From the NCBI RefSeq assembly GCF_016904955.1, contig NZ_JADIKE010000037.1, positions 476,995 to 540,994 on the forward strand: a DNA stretch of 64,000 bases, read 5' to 3'. The stretch is from Dyella flava (GTDB lineage Bacteria; Pseudomonadota; Gammaproteobacteria; Xanthomonadales; Rhodanobacteraceae). This document shows, in pieces, positions 8,368 through 16,157 of this stretch. The notes beneath the pieces are model-generated. The model was given only the letters and a program-made list of their open reading frames with translations, searched no databases and was not told where the DNA came from. Both the position numbers and the translations under genes were made by a program. Every line of letters begins with the position of its first letter. The first letter of the stretch is position 1.

Positions 8368-9456
8368 TCAAACGAGTGGCGCCATAAGTCGACCCAGTTC
8401 GGCGTTGCCTAGATCGTTGAAGTGCACCCGATCCACAAACAGGGTTTCTTTCATGCTCGGCGACGAACGCAGCAATTGATTCATGTCATGGCAGACAATA
8501 TCGTTTGTCTTGCAGCGAATCGCCTCAAAGAACGGCTGATGCACCTCTTTCCCTAGCACCTTGCTGAAAAGCCGGTAAAAGTTGTTAGGGCAGCTGTCGA
8601 TAGCATGGAACACTCCACGCTCCTCCCGTGTCATCTCCTTCTCGCACCAATAACTCAATGGCTGCAGAAAGAAGATCGGGCGAATTTTGAAATCGGCGAG
8701 CAACAACGCCCATTGACGTAATGCCTTGGCAATTTGCGCGGCGGCGCGCTCGATGCGCTCGTCCAGCGTAACTGTCGAGTCATCGATCACGCGATCAGCC
8801 GGGTTCTCTCCCGGCCTCTCCCAGAACTTAAGCCGACTCAGTACCGACGCCCTAGACTGGCCGATCACATTGAAACTGTTCTTCTTGCGCTTCATGTCCT
8901 CGTTGAAAAGATTCATATAGTGCTGAAACTCGAAGGAGTAGTAGTAGCGACCGTGATCACTGGAGAATTCCTCGGGAATACCTTCCAGCGCCAACGTATT
9001 GACCCCGCTAAGCAATGCCACACGATTGATCCGCGAAAATTTTCCTTGGTGCATCAGGAACATGATCAATTCTTGCATGGCATTGAAACCACGCCCCGCA
9101 AAATTCAGCCAAATTTCGCCAGTCTCCACGGCTAGCCGCGATGCCAATGTTGCTTCATCAGAACAAGCCCCTACCCCCAGCGCGGTCGAGCCTCCAACCA
9201 AGAGGCTAACCGGCGCGCCGTACGGTAGCTCGGCCACCGAATAGCGCCTACCGCAGAAATGTGCGAAGCGAAAACCAAGCATATCGGTGTTGATCGCATC
9301 AGACACAAAATTCTTTTCGTGGAAATACATCGTATACGGTAGCCAGCGCGCACCGCAGTGCATGAAGCGATCGTAGTCTTTAATTTGCGGCGTATACCGA
9401 TACACGTCAAGCACCGCTTCGCGGTGGGTCAGAACAGGCAGGTCAGTCGAGTTCAA
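8368..9456 (-). CDS. SGNH/GDSL-type hydrolase-like protein
   Basis: 362 residues, no signal peptide. The SGNH blocks are recognisable: LLVGGSTALGVG (about 86-97, Ser of block I), NFAGRGFNAMQE (block II), LLSGVNTL (block III Gly-x-Asn) and VDRVHFNDLG near the C terminus (block V Asp-x-x-His). Family members are esterases, acyltransferases or deacetylases acting on lipids or sugars. The gene overlaps the carbamoyltransferase by 14 bp, so the two are translationally coupled and probably act on the same product. The substrate is unknown. Confidence 0.75.
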   Translation of the reverse strand: MNSTDLPVLTHREAVLDVYRYTPQIKDYDRFMHCGARWLPYTMYFHEKNFVSDAINTDMLGFRFAHFCGRRYSVAELPYGAPVSLLVGGSTALGVGACSDEATLASRLAVETGEIWLNFAGRGFNAMQELIMFLMHQGKFSRINRVALLSGVNTLALEGIPEEFSSDHGRYYYSFEFQHYMNLFNEDMKRKKNSFNVIGQSRASVLSRLKFWERPGENPADRVIDDSTVTLDERIERAAAQIAKALRQWALLLADFKIRPIFFLQPLSYWCEKEMTREERGVFHAIDSCPNNFYRLFSKVLGKEVHQPFFEAIRCKTNDIVCHDMNQLLRSSPSMKETLFVDRVHFNDLGNAELGRLMAPLV

Positions 9457-11284
9457 ATTGGACTCTCCAGTCGATTTTCTCGTTCCAGGCTGCTTGAGCC
9501 TTCTTTTCCAAAAAGGCTGACCCGATCACTAGGCAATCCATCCCGGTGCGCATGAAGCAAGTGAACGCGTCACGGGGCGACTCCACAATCGGCTCGCCGC
9601 GCACGTTAAATGACGTGTTGATCACGATCGGGCATCCAGTCCTAGCATGAAAATCCTCAAGCAATCGGCGAAAACGGTTGTTGTGGTGCCCGTCGACCGT
9701 CTGTATCCGGGCCGAGTAGTCAACGTGGATCACGGCTGGAATATCGGCGCGCACAGCATTGACCTTGTCGAGGCCAACGCGCGCAGCGTCGCGTGCATCG
9801 AGGGCTTTTCTCCGATCGTTCCTCAGCCCAGCCACAATCAACATGTAGGGACTCACGGTGTCGAGATCGAACCAATCTCCCGCGTGCTCTGCGAGAATCG
9901 CGGGCGCGAACGGGCGAAATGACTCCCTGTACTTGATCTTCAGGTTCATAGTCCGCTGCATGTAATGCGAACACGGATTACCCAGAATCGAGCGTGCCCC
10001 AAGCGCGCGCGGCCCGAACTCCATCCTCCCCTGGAACCATCCGATCACCTTGTCGTCGGCAATCGCTCGGCCGGTACGGGCGACCAGTTCCACCTCGTTC
10101 AACACCTCATAGCGCGCACCGAGCGCGTCAAGGTGCCGGCAGATTTCGGCATCCGAATACTCGTTACCCAGGTAGCTTCCCTGCAAGTCGTCTTGCGATC
10201 TGTCGTCGGCACTGAACTTCTCCGCCTCCGGATGAGCCGCGAAGTGACCGACGAACGCAGCCCCCATCGAGCCCCCAGCATCACCTGACGCAGGCTGAAC
10301 GAACAGATGGTCGAAATGGGCTTCCTTGAGAAGTTTGCCGTTCGCCACGCAGTTCAATGCGACGCCACCGGCAAGGCACAGATTGCGCTCGCCGGTATCG
10401 CGACGAATCCGCGCAACCAACGCAGACATGACCTTCTCCGTAACAAGCTGGATCGATGCTGCTAAATCCATCTCGCGTTGCGTGATAGGTCCTTCCGGTT
10501 CACGGCGAGGCCCGCCGAACAGGCGATCGAACGCCGGCGACGTCATCCGGGCGCCGGTTTCATAGTCAAAGTAGCGCGGATTCAGCCGAAAACTACCATC
10601 GTCGCGAAGGTCGATGATCTCACGCTCGATCCGGTCGGCATAAACCGGTTCGCCATACGGCGCGAGTCCCATCAGCTTGTATTCGCCAGAATCGACTTTG
10701 AAGCCACAGAAGTAGGTGAAAGCGGAATAAAGCAGTCCGAGCGAGTGTGGGAAATCGATTGTCCAGAGTGGCACGAGCCGATTACCCTTGCCATGCCACG
10801 CGGAAACAGTCGCCCACTCGCCGACACCATCCACACAAAGCACCGCGGCAGACGAGAATGGCGACGGATAGTATGCGGACGCGGCATGCGATAGATGGTG
10901 TTCCGACGCGCGTACGGGCGCCGCGCCATCGCCGAACTCCGTTTCGAGCTGCCGCGACATGGCCGCGAGGAGTTGCTTATGGGCGCGATAGCGCGGGAAC
11001 TCCTTCGCGAAGAGCATGGTGCCTTTGGGAAAATGCCGGAAGTAGGTCGACACGATACGGTTGTACTTGCTTGGCGGGTCTTCGTAGTAGCAAATGGTTT
11101 CGATGTCGCGCAGTGTCAGCCCAGCGAAATCGAGGCAAGCACGTATCGCATGCCGAGGAAAGCGCTTGTCCTGTTTGACACGGCTGAAGCGCTCCTCCTG
11201 AAAGGCGCAAAACACTTTGCCATCGCGCAATAAAGTGGCTGCGCTGTCGTGGTAGAAGGCGGAAATGCCAAGAATCCAGTTCAT
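9443..11284 (-). CDS. O-carbamoyltransferase, NodU/CmcH/TobZ family
   Basis: 613 residues, full length. The N-terminal Kae1-like domain starts ILGISAFYHDSAATLL and carries the HHLSHAASAYY iron/nucleotide site; GGVALNCVANGKL is the nucleotide-binding loop. The C-terminal carbamoyltransferase domain has EFGPRALGARSIL and INTSFNVRGEPIV. These enzymes use carbamoyl phosphate and ATP, through carbamoyl-AMP, to carbamoylate a hydroxyl of a sugar, antibiotic or lipo-oligosaccharide. The 3' end overlaps the SGNH gene by 14 bp and the 5' end overlaps the LysE gene by 4 bp. The acceptor cannot be deduced. Confidence 0.9.
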   Translation of the reverse strand: MNWILGISAFYHDSAATLLRDGKVFCAFQEERFSRVKQDKRFPRHAIRACLDFAGLTLRDIETICYYEDPPSKYNRIVSTYFRHFPKGTMLFAKEFPRYRAHKQLLAAMSRQLETEFGDGAAPVRASEHHLSHAASAYYPSPFSSAAVLCVDGVGEWATVSAWHGKGNRLVPLWTIDFPHSLGLLYSAFTYFCGFKVDSGEYKLMGLAPYGEPVYADRIEREIIDLRDDGSFRLNPRYFDYETGARMTSPAFDRLFGGPRREPEGPITQREMDLAASIQLVTEKVMSALVARIRRDTGERNLCLAGGVALNCVANGKLLKEAHFDHLFVQPASGDAGGSMGAAFVGHFAAHPEAEKFSADDRSQDDLQGSYLGNEYSDAEICRHLDALGARYEVLNEVELVARTGRAIADDKVIGWFQGRMEFGPRALGARSILGNPCSHYMQRTMNLKIKYRESFRPFAPAILAEHAGDWFDLDTVSPYMLIVAGLRNDRRKALDARDAARVGLDKVNAVRADIPAVIHVDYSARIQTVDGHHNNRFRRLLEDFHARTGCPIVINTSFNVRGEPIVESPRDAFTCFMRTGMDCLVIGSAFLEKKAQAAWNEKIDWRVQFELD

Positions 11285-11901
11285 CTTAAGCGGTTCCAGA
11301 TCGAGAAGATCGCAATAGCAGTGAACAACAGCGGCGGGATGTATTCGAACCAGGCCGCCCCCTTGAGCACGCGTGACACCCGATCGGCCAGTAAGGCAAC
11401 CGCCCCGTTAACCAACAGGCCGCCGATGTTGAAGATGAGTCCGTAGATGACGAAAGTCCGTGCATCACTGCCTTGAGGAACGAACTGCGGAATCAGACTG
11501 AGGAAAAACAGCGCAATTTTTGGGTTGGTCAAGTTGATCAACACCCCTTTGGCGAACGTGCCTCGGTGCGTGCTCTGCTCCAGACGATCCGTTGCAACGC
11601 TGCGTGGCCGGGGCCAACAACTGTATGCGAGGTATAGCAAATACGCAGCGCCGAACACCTGCAGCCCGGTGTACAACGGCGGATATTGCCTGAATAACGC
11701 GGTCACGCCGAACGCGGTAAGCAGTACGTAAATGAACACTCCGAACTCAATGCCGAGCGCGGCGACAAGGCCCCGTTGCACACCCCGGCGCTGTGACTGC
11801 TGCATGACAAACATCATCGCAGGGCCTGGAGCCAGGTTGATTACGAGAACGGTAATTAGAAAGTAAGGCAGTAGCTGGATCACGAGGAACGGCCTTGTCA
11901 A
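11281..11901 (-). CDS. LysE/RhtB-family exporter
   Basis: 206 residues with about six membrane helices. The family signature is at the first helix (NLAPGPAMMFVMQQS), with the conserved GVLINLTNPKIALFFLSLIPQFV in the middle. Members export amino acids or related small molecules. The likely start is a TTG at 11901 with poor ribosome-site match; a GTG at 11883 is an alternative. The gene lies 10 bp after the diiron-protein gene and overlaps the carbamoyltransferase start by 4 bp, so it may export the cluster's product or an intermediate. Confidence 0.85.
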   Translation of the reverse strand: MTRPFLVIQLLPYFLITVLVINLAPGPAMMFVMQQSQRRGVQRGLVAALGIEFGVFIYVLLTAFGVTALFRQYPPLYTGLQVFGAAYLLYLAYSCWPRPRSVATDRLEQSTHRGTFAKGVLINLTNPKIALFFLSLIPQFVPQGSDARTFVIYGLIFNIGGLLVNGAVALLADRVSRVLKGAAWFEYIPPLLFTAIAIFSIWNRLR

Positions 11902-11911
11902 ATGGAGGCGG

Positions 11912-13954
11912 TCAGCGAATCAGGCGCGGGAGCGCCGCGGAAAACAGTGTGTGCCAAGCCGGCGACTGCAATGCTCGATAACCTGTCCAAACGCGGCGCC
12001 ATTGGACGTCGACCTGTTCGCCGCCGCCTTGCAGGTACGTGTCGTCAAGGTAAGACTGGATTGCGCTGATCGCCCAGGCCGTATGGCCGGTCGCGACGTT
12101 ATCGATCGAATTGTGAAGCTCAGTAAATTGCGCACTGAATCCGTAGTGCGCCAACACCTCACCGGAGCGGCGGTATTGCCCACCCACGCCCGATAGCTCC
12201 ATTGCGAGATTCAGCCCAAGGATCTCCGGCAGAAAATCCCTAGGAAACAAGGACACACTCAACCAGAAGACTGGCACTTTAAACGCACTGTCATCGAAGT
12301 CCGGATGTTCGGCGAACTCGCGTGAAGTGAAGTCCGGCAAGACGTGCCCCATCGATCGCAGCAGGTCGCGATAGATGTTGCCGTGATGCAACACCGTGTC
12401 AACGTTGCCAAGCTCGTCCGCATAGATACGATAGAGCGTCGCGCCAATTGGGGTACCAACCCAGGCCGGCTGGACGAAGCCTCGCAGCCACGCGCCATCG
12501 ATAAGGGTCAACGGTGCGAGTTGCAGCGCGTCGCGTACGACTTGTTCGCATGTCTCGTCGGGCGCCCCCTCCAGCGGCTGATAGCTGGAAACCTGCGTGG
12601 CATGCTGTTGGTCCAGCCAGTCTCGCAACGCGCCATGCGAATACCGGGAAAACGGTAAGCGCGTACGGCCGTGATCAAGGCGCACGGCATGACGCGCGAG
12701 CCACTGTCTCGCGTATTCGCGCGCGACTCGACGGCCATCCTCGTGCAATTCGAGATTGACTAGGCGGTAATACAGCTCGCGCAGACTAGGGCGACGCATC
12801 CGCCTCGGCGGCAAACCAGGCGGCGGATCTGCGGGCACCACCGGCAATGCGCGGTCCAGTATTTGCGTCCTGGCTAATGAGACATCGCGAGTTGGAGCAA
12901 GCTGCTTGACCCAACTCGCCAGGGCTGCAAGGTCGTCATCCGGGAAAACTCGAAACATTGGGCCGTCAGGCTGCGTCAGCTCCGTCAGTAATCGACTCTT
13001 CTCAGGCGCACCCGGAACCACGTACGGCGACCGGGCGAGCGCCTGCAGCACCATCGAAGGCGAAAAGGTTTCTGGCACAAAGAAGCTATCGATCGGCCGC
13101 CCCGCCATACGGCCTCGTTTGTGATAACCGAACGGACAAGTCCCGATTTTTTTCAACACATCTAGCACGCGGCGTTCCGCGACCTGCTGCGTCTCCATGT
13201 CGAGCCTGGCGCGTAAGTGTGTGAGGAACGCTTCAAGTAACGCACGGGCCGCGGCGAAGCCTTGCTCGATACCAAGTCGCGCAGCCTCGCCTTCCACCTC
13301 AATGCAATGGATGACGGCAGTCTCTAGATCCTCCACATCCACGCGGGAAGTTTCGGCATCCGTCAGGATCGGGCCGGCGAGTGCGAGCAACATCGCCGCA
13401 CCAATGGCTGCGTGGAAGTGGCGCCGACGAGCTAGACCAAGCGACAGTAAAAAAGACGGCAGTGCAAAAGACTCGTCATCAAACCGAGGATCGAACGTGA
13501 ACGCCGATGCGTGCACCTCCGGGAGAACGAAGCCCGACTTTCGCAATAACGTGTCGAATGCGTGGGCCTGCCCGTTGGCAGCACTGCCGTTGCCAACGGT
13601 GCGCGCATGAATGCGTAGCAGGGCGGCACCCGCTACCTGGTGAACATGCGCCAATTGCACCGCACCAGCGAGGTGGGCACCCGCCACCTGCTGCAGTGGC
13701 GCCAATTGCAGTAGTGCCAAGGGCGCGCTGATCAACGCCGCACGCTCGATTTCGCTTAGCTGCGGCACATGCGTGGCGAGGGCACCGCGTGGCAGCAGCG
13801 TCGGCTGATCACCGTCTCGTGCTGCAGCGAACAGCTCCCCCCGCGAATGTGCAATTTGCGATGCAATGATGTCATCACATTGATCGTCCTCCAGCTCGTT
13901 CTCGCTCATCGCTCGCCAGAAATAGACGCGAGCGGAATTAAAAGGAGTTGACAT
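11912..13954 (-). CDS. Tandem heme-oxygenase-like diiron (iron-containing redox) protein
   Basis: 680 residues from the ATG at 13954. The C-terminal domain (about 470-680) has the heme-oxygenase-like diiron pattern: YADELGN with Glu514, His524, and ELHNSIDNVATGH giving Glu612, His614, Asp618 and His624. Family members (UndA, SznF, CADD) activate O2 at two irons. The N-terminal half (about 75-250) aligns with the C-terminal half (LLRKSGFVLPE against LLRSMGHVLPD; RFDDESFALPSF against DFDDSAFKVPVF), so the gene is an internal duplication. The N copy has Thr119, Gln129, Val214 and Arg226 at ligand positions and is probably inactive. An earlier ATG at 14086 falls inside a terminator and is rejected; 13909 is another possible start. 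Confidence 0.7.
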   Translation of the reverse strand: MSTPFNSARVYFWRAMSENELEDDQCDDIIASQIAHSRGELFAAARDGDQPTLLPRGALATHVPQLSEIERAALISAPLALLQLAPLQQVAGAHLAGAVQLAHVHQVAGAALLRIHARTVGNGSAANGQAHAFDTLLRKSGFVLPEVHASAFTFDPRFDDESFALPSFLLSLGLARRRHFHAAIGAAMLLALAGPILTDAETSRVDVEDLETAVIHCIEVEGEAARLGIEQGFAAARALLEAFLTHLRARLDMETQQVAERRVLDVLKKIGTCPFGYHKRGRMAGRPIDSFFVPETFSPSMVLQALARSPYVVPGAPEKSRLLTELTQPDGPMFRVFPDDDLAALASWVKQLAPTRDVSLARTQILDRALPVVPADPPPGLPPRRMRRPSLRELYYRLVNLELHEDGRRVAREYARQWLARHAVRLDHGRTRLPFSRYSHGALRDWLDQQHATQVSSYQPLEGAPDETCEQVVRDALQLAPLTLIDGAWLRGFVQPAWVGTPIGATLYRIYADELGNVDTVLHHGNIYRDLLRSMGHVLPDFTSREFAEHPDFDDSAFKVPVFWLSVSLFPRDFLPEILGLNLAMELSGVGGQYRRSGEVLAHYGFSAQFTELHNSIDNVATGHTAWAISAIQSYLDDTYLQGGGEQVDVQWRRVWTGYRALQSPAWHTLFSAALPRLIR

Positions 13955-14062
13955 CTGAGGGTGTGTTGCATTCACGGTTGCGTGAGGCATTTCTGCTGGA
14001 GGGCGGGACTGATATAAAGACATTTGAAGCCGCGCGATGGACAAGTGGTACCCGTCACGCAC

Positions 14063-14089
14063 AAAAAAGCCGTGCGGCCTAGACACGGC
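14063..14089 (-). terminator. Rho-independent terminator upstream of the carbamoyltransferase cluster
   Basis: On the minus strand GCCGTG, a 9-base loop and CACGGC are followed by six T. It separates the cluster from anything transcribed upstream and implies that the cluster's own promoter lies between 14062 and the first start codon. Confidence 0.75.
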
Positions 14090-14912
14090 ATCAAGGCTGG
14101 TTTGTACGGTAGCAAGTGGATTTGCTTTTGAGGCCGCACCCTGCCACGAAGCAGCATTCCCCCACAGAGTTTTAAGCCATTACCTTCAGCTGCAGCTGTA
14201 GTTCGTTCATCTTTGCAGAATCAGTGATGCCTGCGTGACGGCAAGTCTTGGGGTCTAGAGCACACATCGTATTTCTGCTGCGGGAAGGCTCCACGCCCCA
14301 CCCGTTGGCGCCGTGCGGCAAAACGCCGGAAGGCGGATGGACTTGAGCCGCTGTGAGGTGACCTCCACACGACTCCACTCGTCACAGCACAGTCAGCATC
14401 TCAAGTGCACCGATTTCCCAGATGGGACGGGCATCAATCCACAGAAGGGAAAAGTCGTCCAACATCCAGCGCATCTTGCTGTGCGTCGCCTGCGCCAAGT
14501 CCTGACAGGTGGCGAACCATTTCTTTGCGATCGCGGCAAAGCATTTCCTGCACGCACCACGCCAGCGGCTCTCTCAGCGGCACAGTGCTCGCTAGGGGCG
14601 CGTCCTACCGGCAATAGTCTGGGAGCAGACACCCGCCTACTGCGTGCATCCGCCAGTCCCGTCTCGGGATAACTGCTCTTGCTCAGATCTTGCTCTCACC
14701 ACTGAAAAGGTGGTCAAAGCGCCAACAGCCGGAGCCATTAAGGTTCGCAAGTAAAGGGCTCGCCATCCCTGAGCTTCTGCGGTTTTCGGCGGGCCTGCGG
14801 TTGCAAACGACGGCATCAGTCAATGCCATGGCGGTCACATCCAGTGTGGGCAGGCCAGCTACCGTCACTGGACGGTAGATTGCCATGGGTGCCCCGGCAT
14901 AAGACCAGGCAC
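14090..14912. other. Intergenic region, no gene recognised
   Basis: 823 bases between two minus-strand terminators. Several short frames exist (for example 14683-14886) but none has a ribosome site or recognisable sequence. The presence of a terminator at 14063 could mean that a short untranslated RNA is made from this stretch, but no promoter is evident. Confidence 0.4.
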
Positions 14913-14950
14913 AAAAAAGCCGAAAGCCTAGCTATAGCAAGGCTTTCGGC
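14913..14950 (-). terminator. Terminator of the tRNA-Thr transcript
   Basis: On the minus strand GCCGAAAGCC, a 12-base loop and GGCTTTCGGC are followed by TTTTTT. It lies 28 bases downstream of the tRNA gene. Confidence 0.9.
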
Positions 14951-14978
14951 CTTCACCGGGTGTGCCCGGATGATAATT

Positions 14979-15054
14979 TGGTGCCGACAGTCTGACTCGA
15001 ACAGACGACCTACCGCTTACAAGGCGGTTGCTCTACCAACTGAGCTATGCCGGC
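14979..15054 (-). tRNA. tRNA-Thr (anticodon TGT)
   Basis: 76 nt including encoded CCA. The minus strand reads GCCGGCATAGCTCAGTTGG at the 5' end. The anticodon loop is CTTGTAA, giving TGT (Thr). The T arm is GTCTGTTCGAGTCAGAC and the acceptor stem closes with TGTCGGC plus ACCA, including one G-T pair. No other tRNA is adjacent. Confidence 0.95.
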
Positions 15055-15421
15055 GCAGCCGCTTAGTTTAGGCGATTTGGCGAGTTATGTCCGCCCCTTC
15101 CGGGGCCAGAACTTCACCCGTGGAGCGCTTTTCCTCCTCTCCCCTCCGGGGCACGCGGGGAGAGCACATGGATGTGCTCGGCGTTGAGGAGCGAGGAGAG
15201 GACTGAGGTGAGGGGTCAACCTCGCGACGAGCCTGCAAAGAAACATTGATGCGGCTCTGAATTTTCCCGCAAGCGCAGCCCCTCACCCCAACCCTCTCCC
15301 CGGAGGGGAGAGGGAGCTGTTACGGCGCGTAGGGAGAGCTGCGCAAACGCGGCAAATTTTCCATCGCCACAAATTCACACCTTTTCGCACCACCCAGGTC
15401 GTACTTATGCAATCTTGGATA
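15055..15421. other. Repeat-rich intergenic region
   Basis: No gene supported. It contains clustered CT/GA-rich inverted sequences (15120-15220) and the dispersed repeat listed at 15279-15317. Confidence 0.5.
15279..15317. repeat. Dispersed intergenic repeat (CCCTCACCCC type), copy 1
   Basis: The core CCCTCTCCCC (15292-15301) pairs with GGGGAGAGGG (15305-15314) around a 3-base loop, preceded by CCCCTCACCCC. A related copy is at 16066-16127. Elements of this wording are dispersed in many Xanthomonadales genomes. Confidence 0.7.
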
Positions 15422-15512
15422 TGTCGGGCGGGCCCATCCCAGCGATGACCACGACACGCCCGACACTAGAGAAGTAGCGCGGATCGCCTGGGAGGCAACC
15501 CAAACGATCCGC
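15422..15512 (+). ncRNA. Two adjacent long-range stem-loops upstream of a short ORF (structured leader candidate)
   Basis: TGTCGGGCG (15422-15430) pairs with CGCCCGACA (15457-15465), and GCGGATCG (15479-15486) pairs with CGATCCGC (15505-15512). Both stems are perfect. Thirty bases later a good ribosome site opens a 36-codon ORF. This layout suits a cis-acting leader or small RNA. No known riboswitch class is recognised, and the orientation is inferred from the downstream ORF. Confidence 0.35.
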
Positions 15513-15542
15513 TGGCCATAACAAACTCCAAGGAAGTTAATC

Positions 15543-15653
15543 ATGGTTATCCCCGATTTTACGGCACGCACGCCTACGCGTGACCCCGCCAAGCCGACAT
15601 CAGCGCTACTTCACCGCCGCTCAGACTGCGCGGCGTCGGGCCCAAGTGGGTAA
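15543..15653 (+). CDS. Possible 36-residue small protein
   Basis: An ATG preceded by AAGGAAG with 6-base spacing, after the two stem-loops. The product begins MVIPDFTARTPTRDPAKP and ends at a TAA at 15651. It has no recognised family, no signal peptide and only one Cys. It lies about 100 bp before the XAC0095-like gene and could be its leader peptide. The strong ribosome site is the main evidence. Confidence 0.35.
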   Translation: MVIPDFTARTPTRDPAKPTSALLHRRSDCAASGPSG

Positions 15654-15758
15654 TCGTCCTAGCGGAAGTGACAGATTCCGCTGAAACGAGCAGGTTTTTC
15701 TTGCAGACCCTTCGCCCGCGCGCAATGCGCGGGCGACCTAAACCCGTGGAGCGCAGCA

Positions 15759-16031
15759 ATGGAAAGCACCTACATCGACCCGTTCGGGTTGAAGCACTAC
15801 CTATTGTCTGAAGACGACTACATCGAACTGAAAAACCTTCAGCACCTGCTGATGATCATGGCGAACGTCGCCAGCGACGAGGCGTCGCCTACCGACGAAG
15901 ATGGGACCGTGATGATTCCCCGCTGGGAAATGCAACTCACCTTTCAACTCATCAGCAAACTGATTGGCGAGGCGCTGGAGCAATTGGAACAGGGTAACCA
16001 CATCGAGCATCGCGACCGGATGCGGCATTGA
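15759..16031 (+). CDS. XAC0095-like small protein
   Basis: 90 residues. The pattern YLLSEDDYIELKNLQHLL followed by an acidic turn and a C-terminal helix (ISKLIGEALEQLEQ) resembles the Xanthomonadales XAC0095 family, whose members keep a Y-x-L-x-E-D start and a helical pair. Function is unknown. GGAGCGC lies before the ATG, and a 9-bp hairpin (15713-15735) lies in the leader. The family is named from memory of its pattern and needs an HMM to confirm. Confidence 0.6.
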   Translation: MESTYIDPFGLKHYLLSEDDYIELKNLQHLLMIMANVASDEASPTDEDGTVMIPRWEMQLTFQLISKLIGEALEQLEQGNHIEHRDRMRH

Positions 16032-16065
16032 TCAAGCGAAGATTGACGTTATCGGCAAGCGCGGC

Positions 16066-16127
16066 CTCTCACCCCAGCCCCCGGATCAAGTCCGGGGCAG
16101 GCTCTCTCCCCAGTAGGGAGAGGGAGC
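16066..16127. repeat. Dispersed intergenic repeat, copy 2
   Basis: Shares CTCACCCCA at its left end and AGGGAGAGGGAGC-like sequence at its right end with 15279-15317. It carries an inserted palindrome, CCCCGGATCAAGTCCGGGG. It separates the XAC0095-like gene from the convergent glycosyltransferase. Confidence 0.65.
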
Positions 16128-16157
16128 AAATCGCCGTGCGTAGCCACTAGTCGATGC

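Noticed and set aside
12780..12960. Cytochrome c-like segment in the diiron protein (SRLLTELTQPDGP region)
   Set aside because: The spacing recalls a cytochrome c C-terminal half, but no CxxCH heme motif exists, so heme binding is not supported.
14020..14086. ATG at 14086 as start of the diiron protein
   Set aside because: It overlaps a rho-independent terminator of the same strand and the first 44 codons look non-coding; 13954 is preferred.
14683..14886. 67-codon minus-strand frame near tRNA-Thr
   Set aside because: No ribosome site, no recognisable domain, and a plus-strand frame is open over the same bases.
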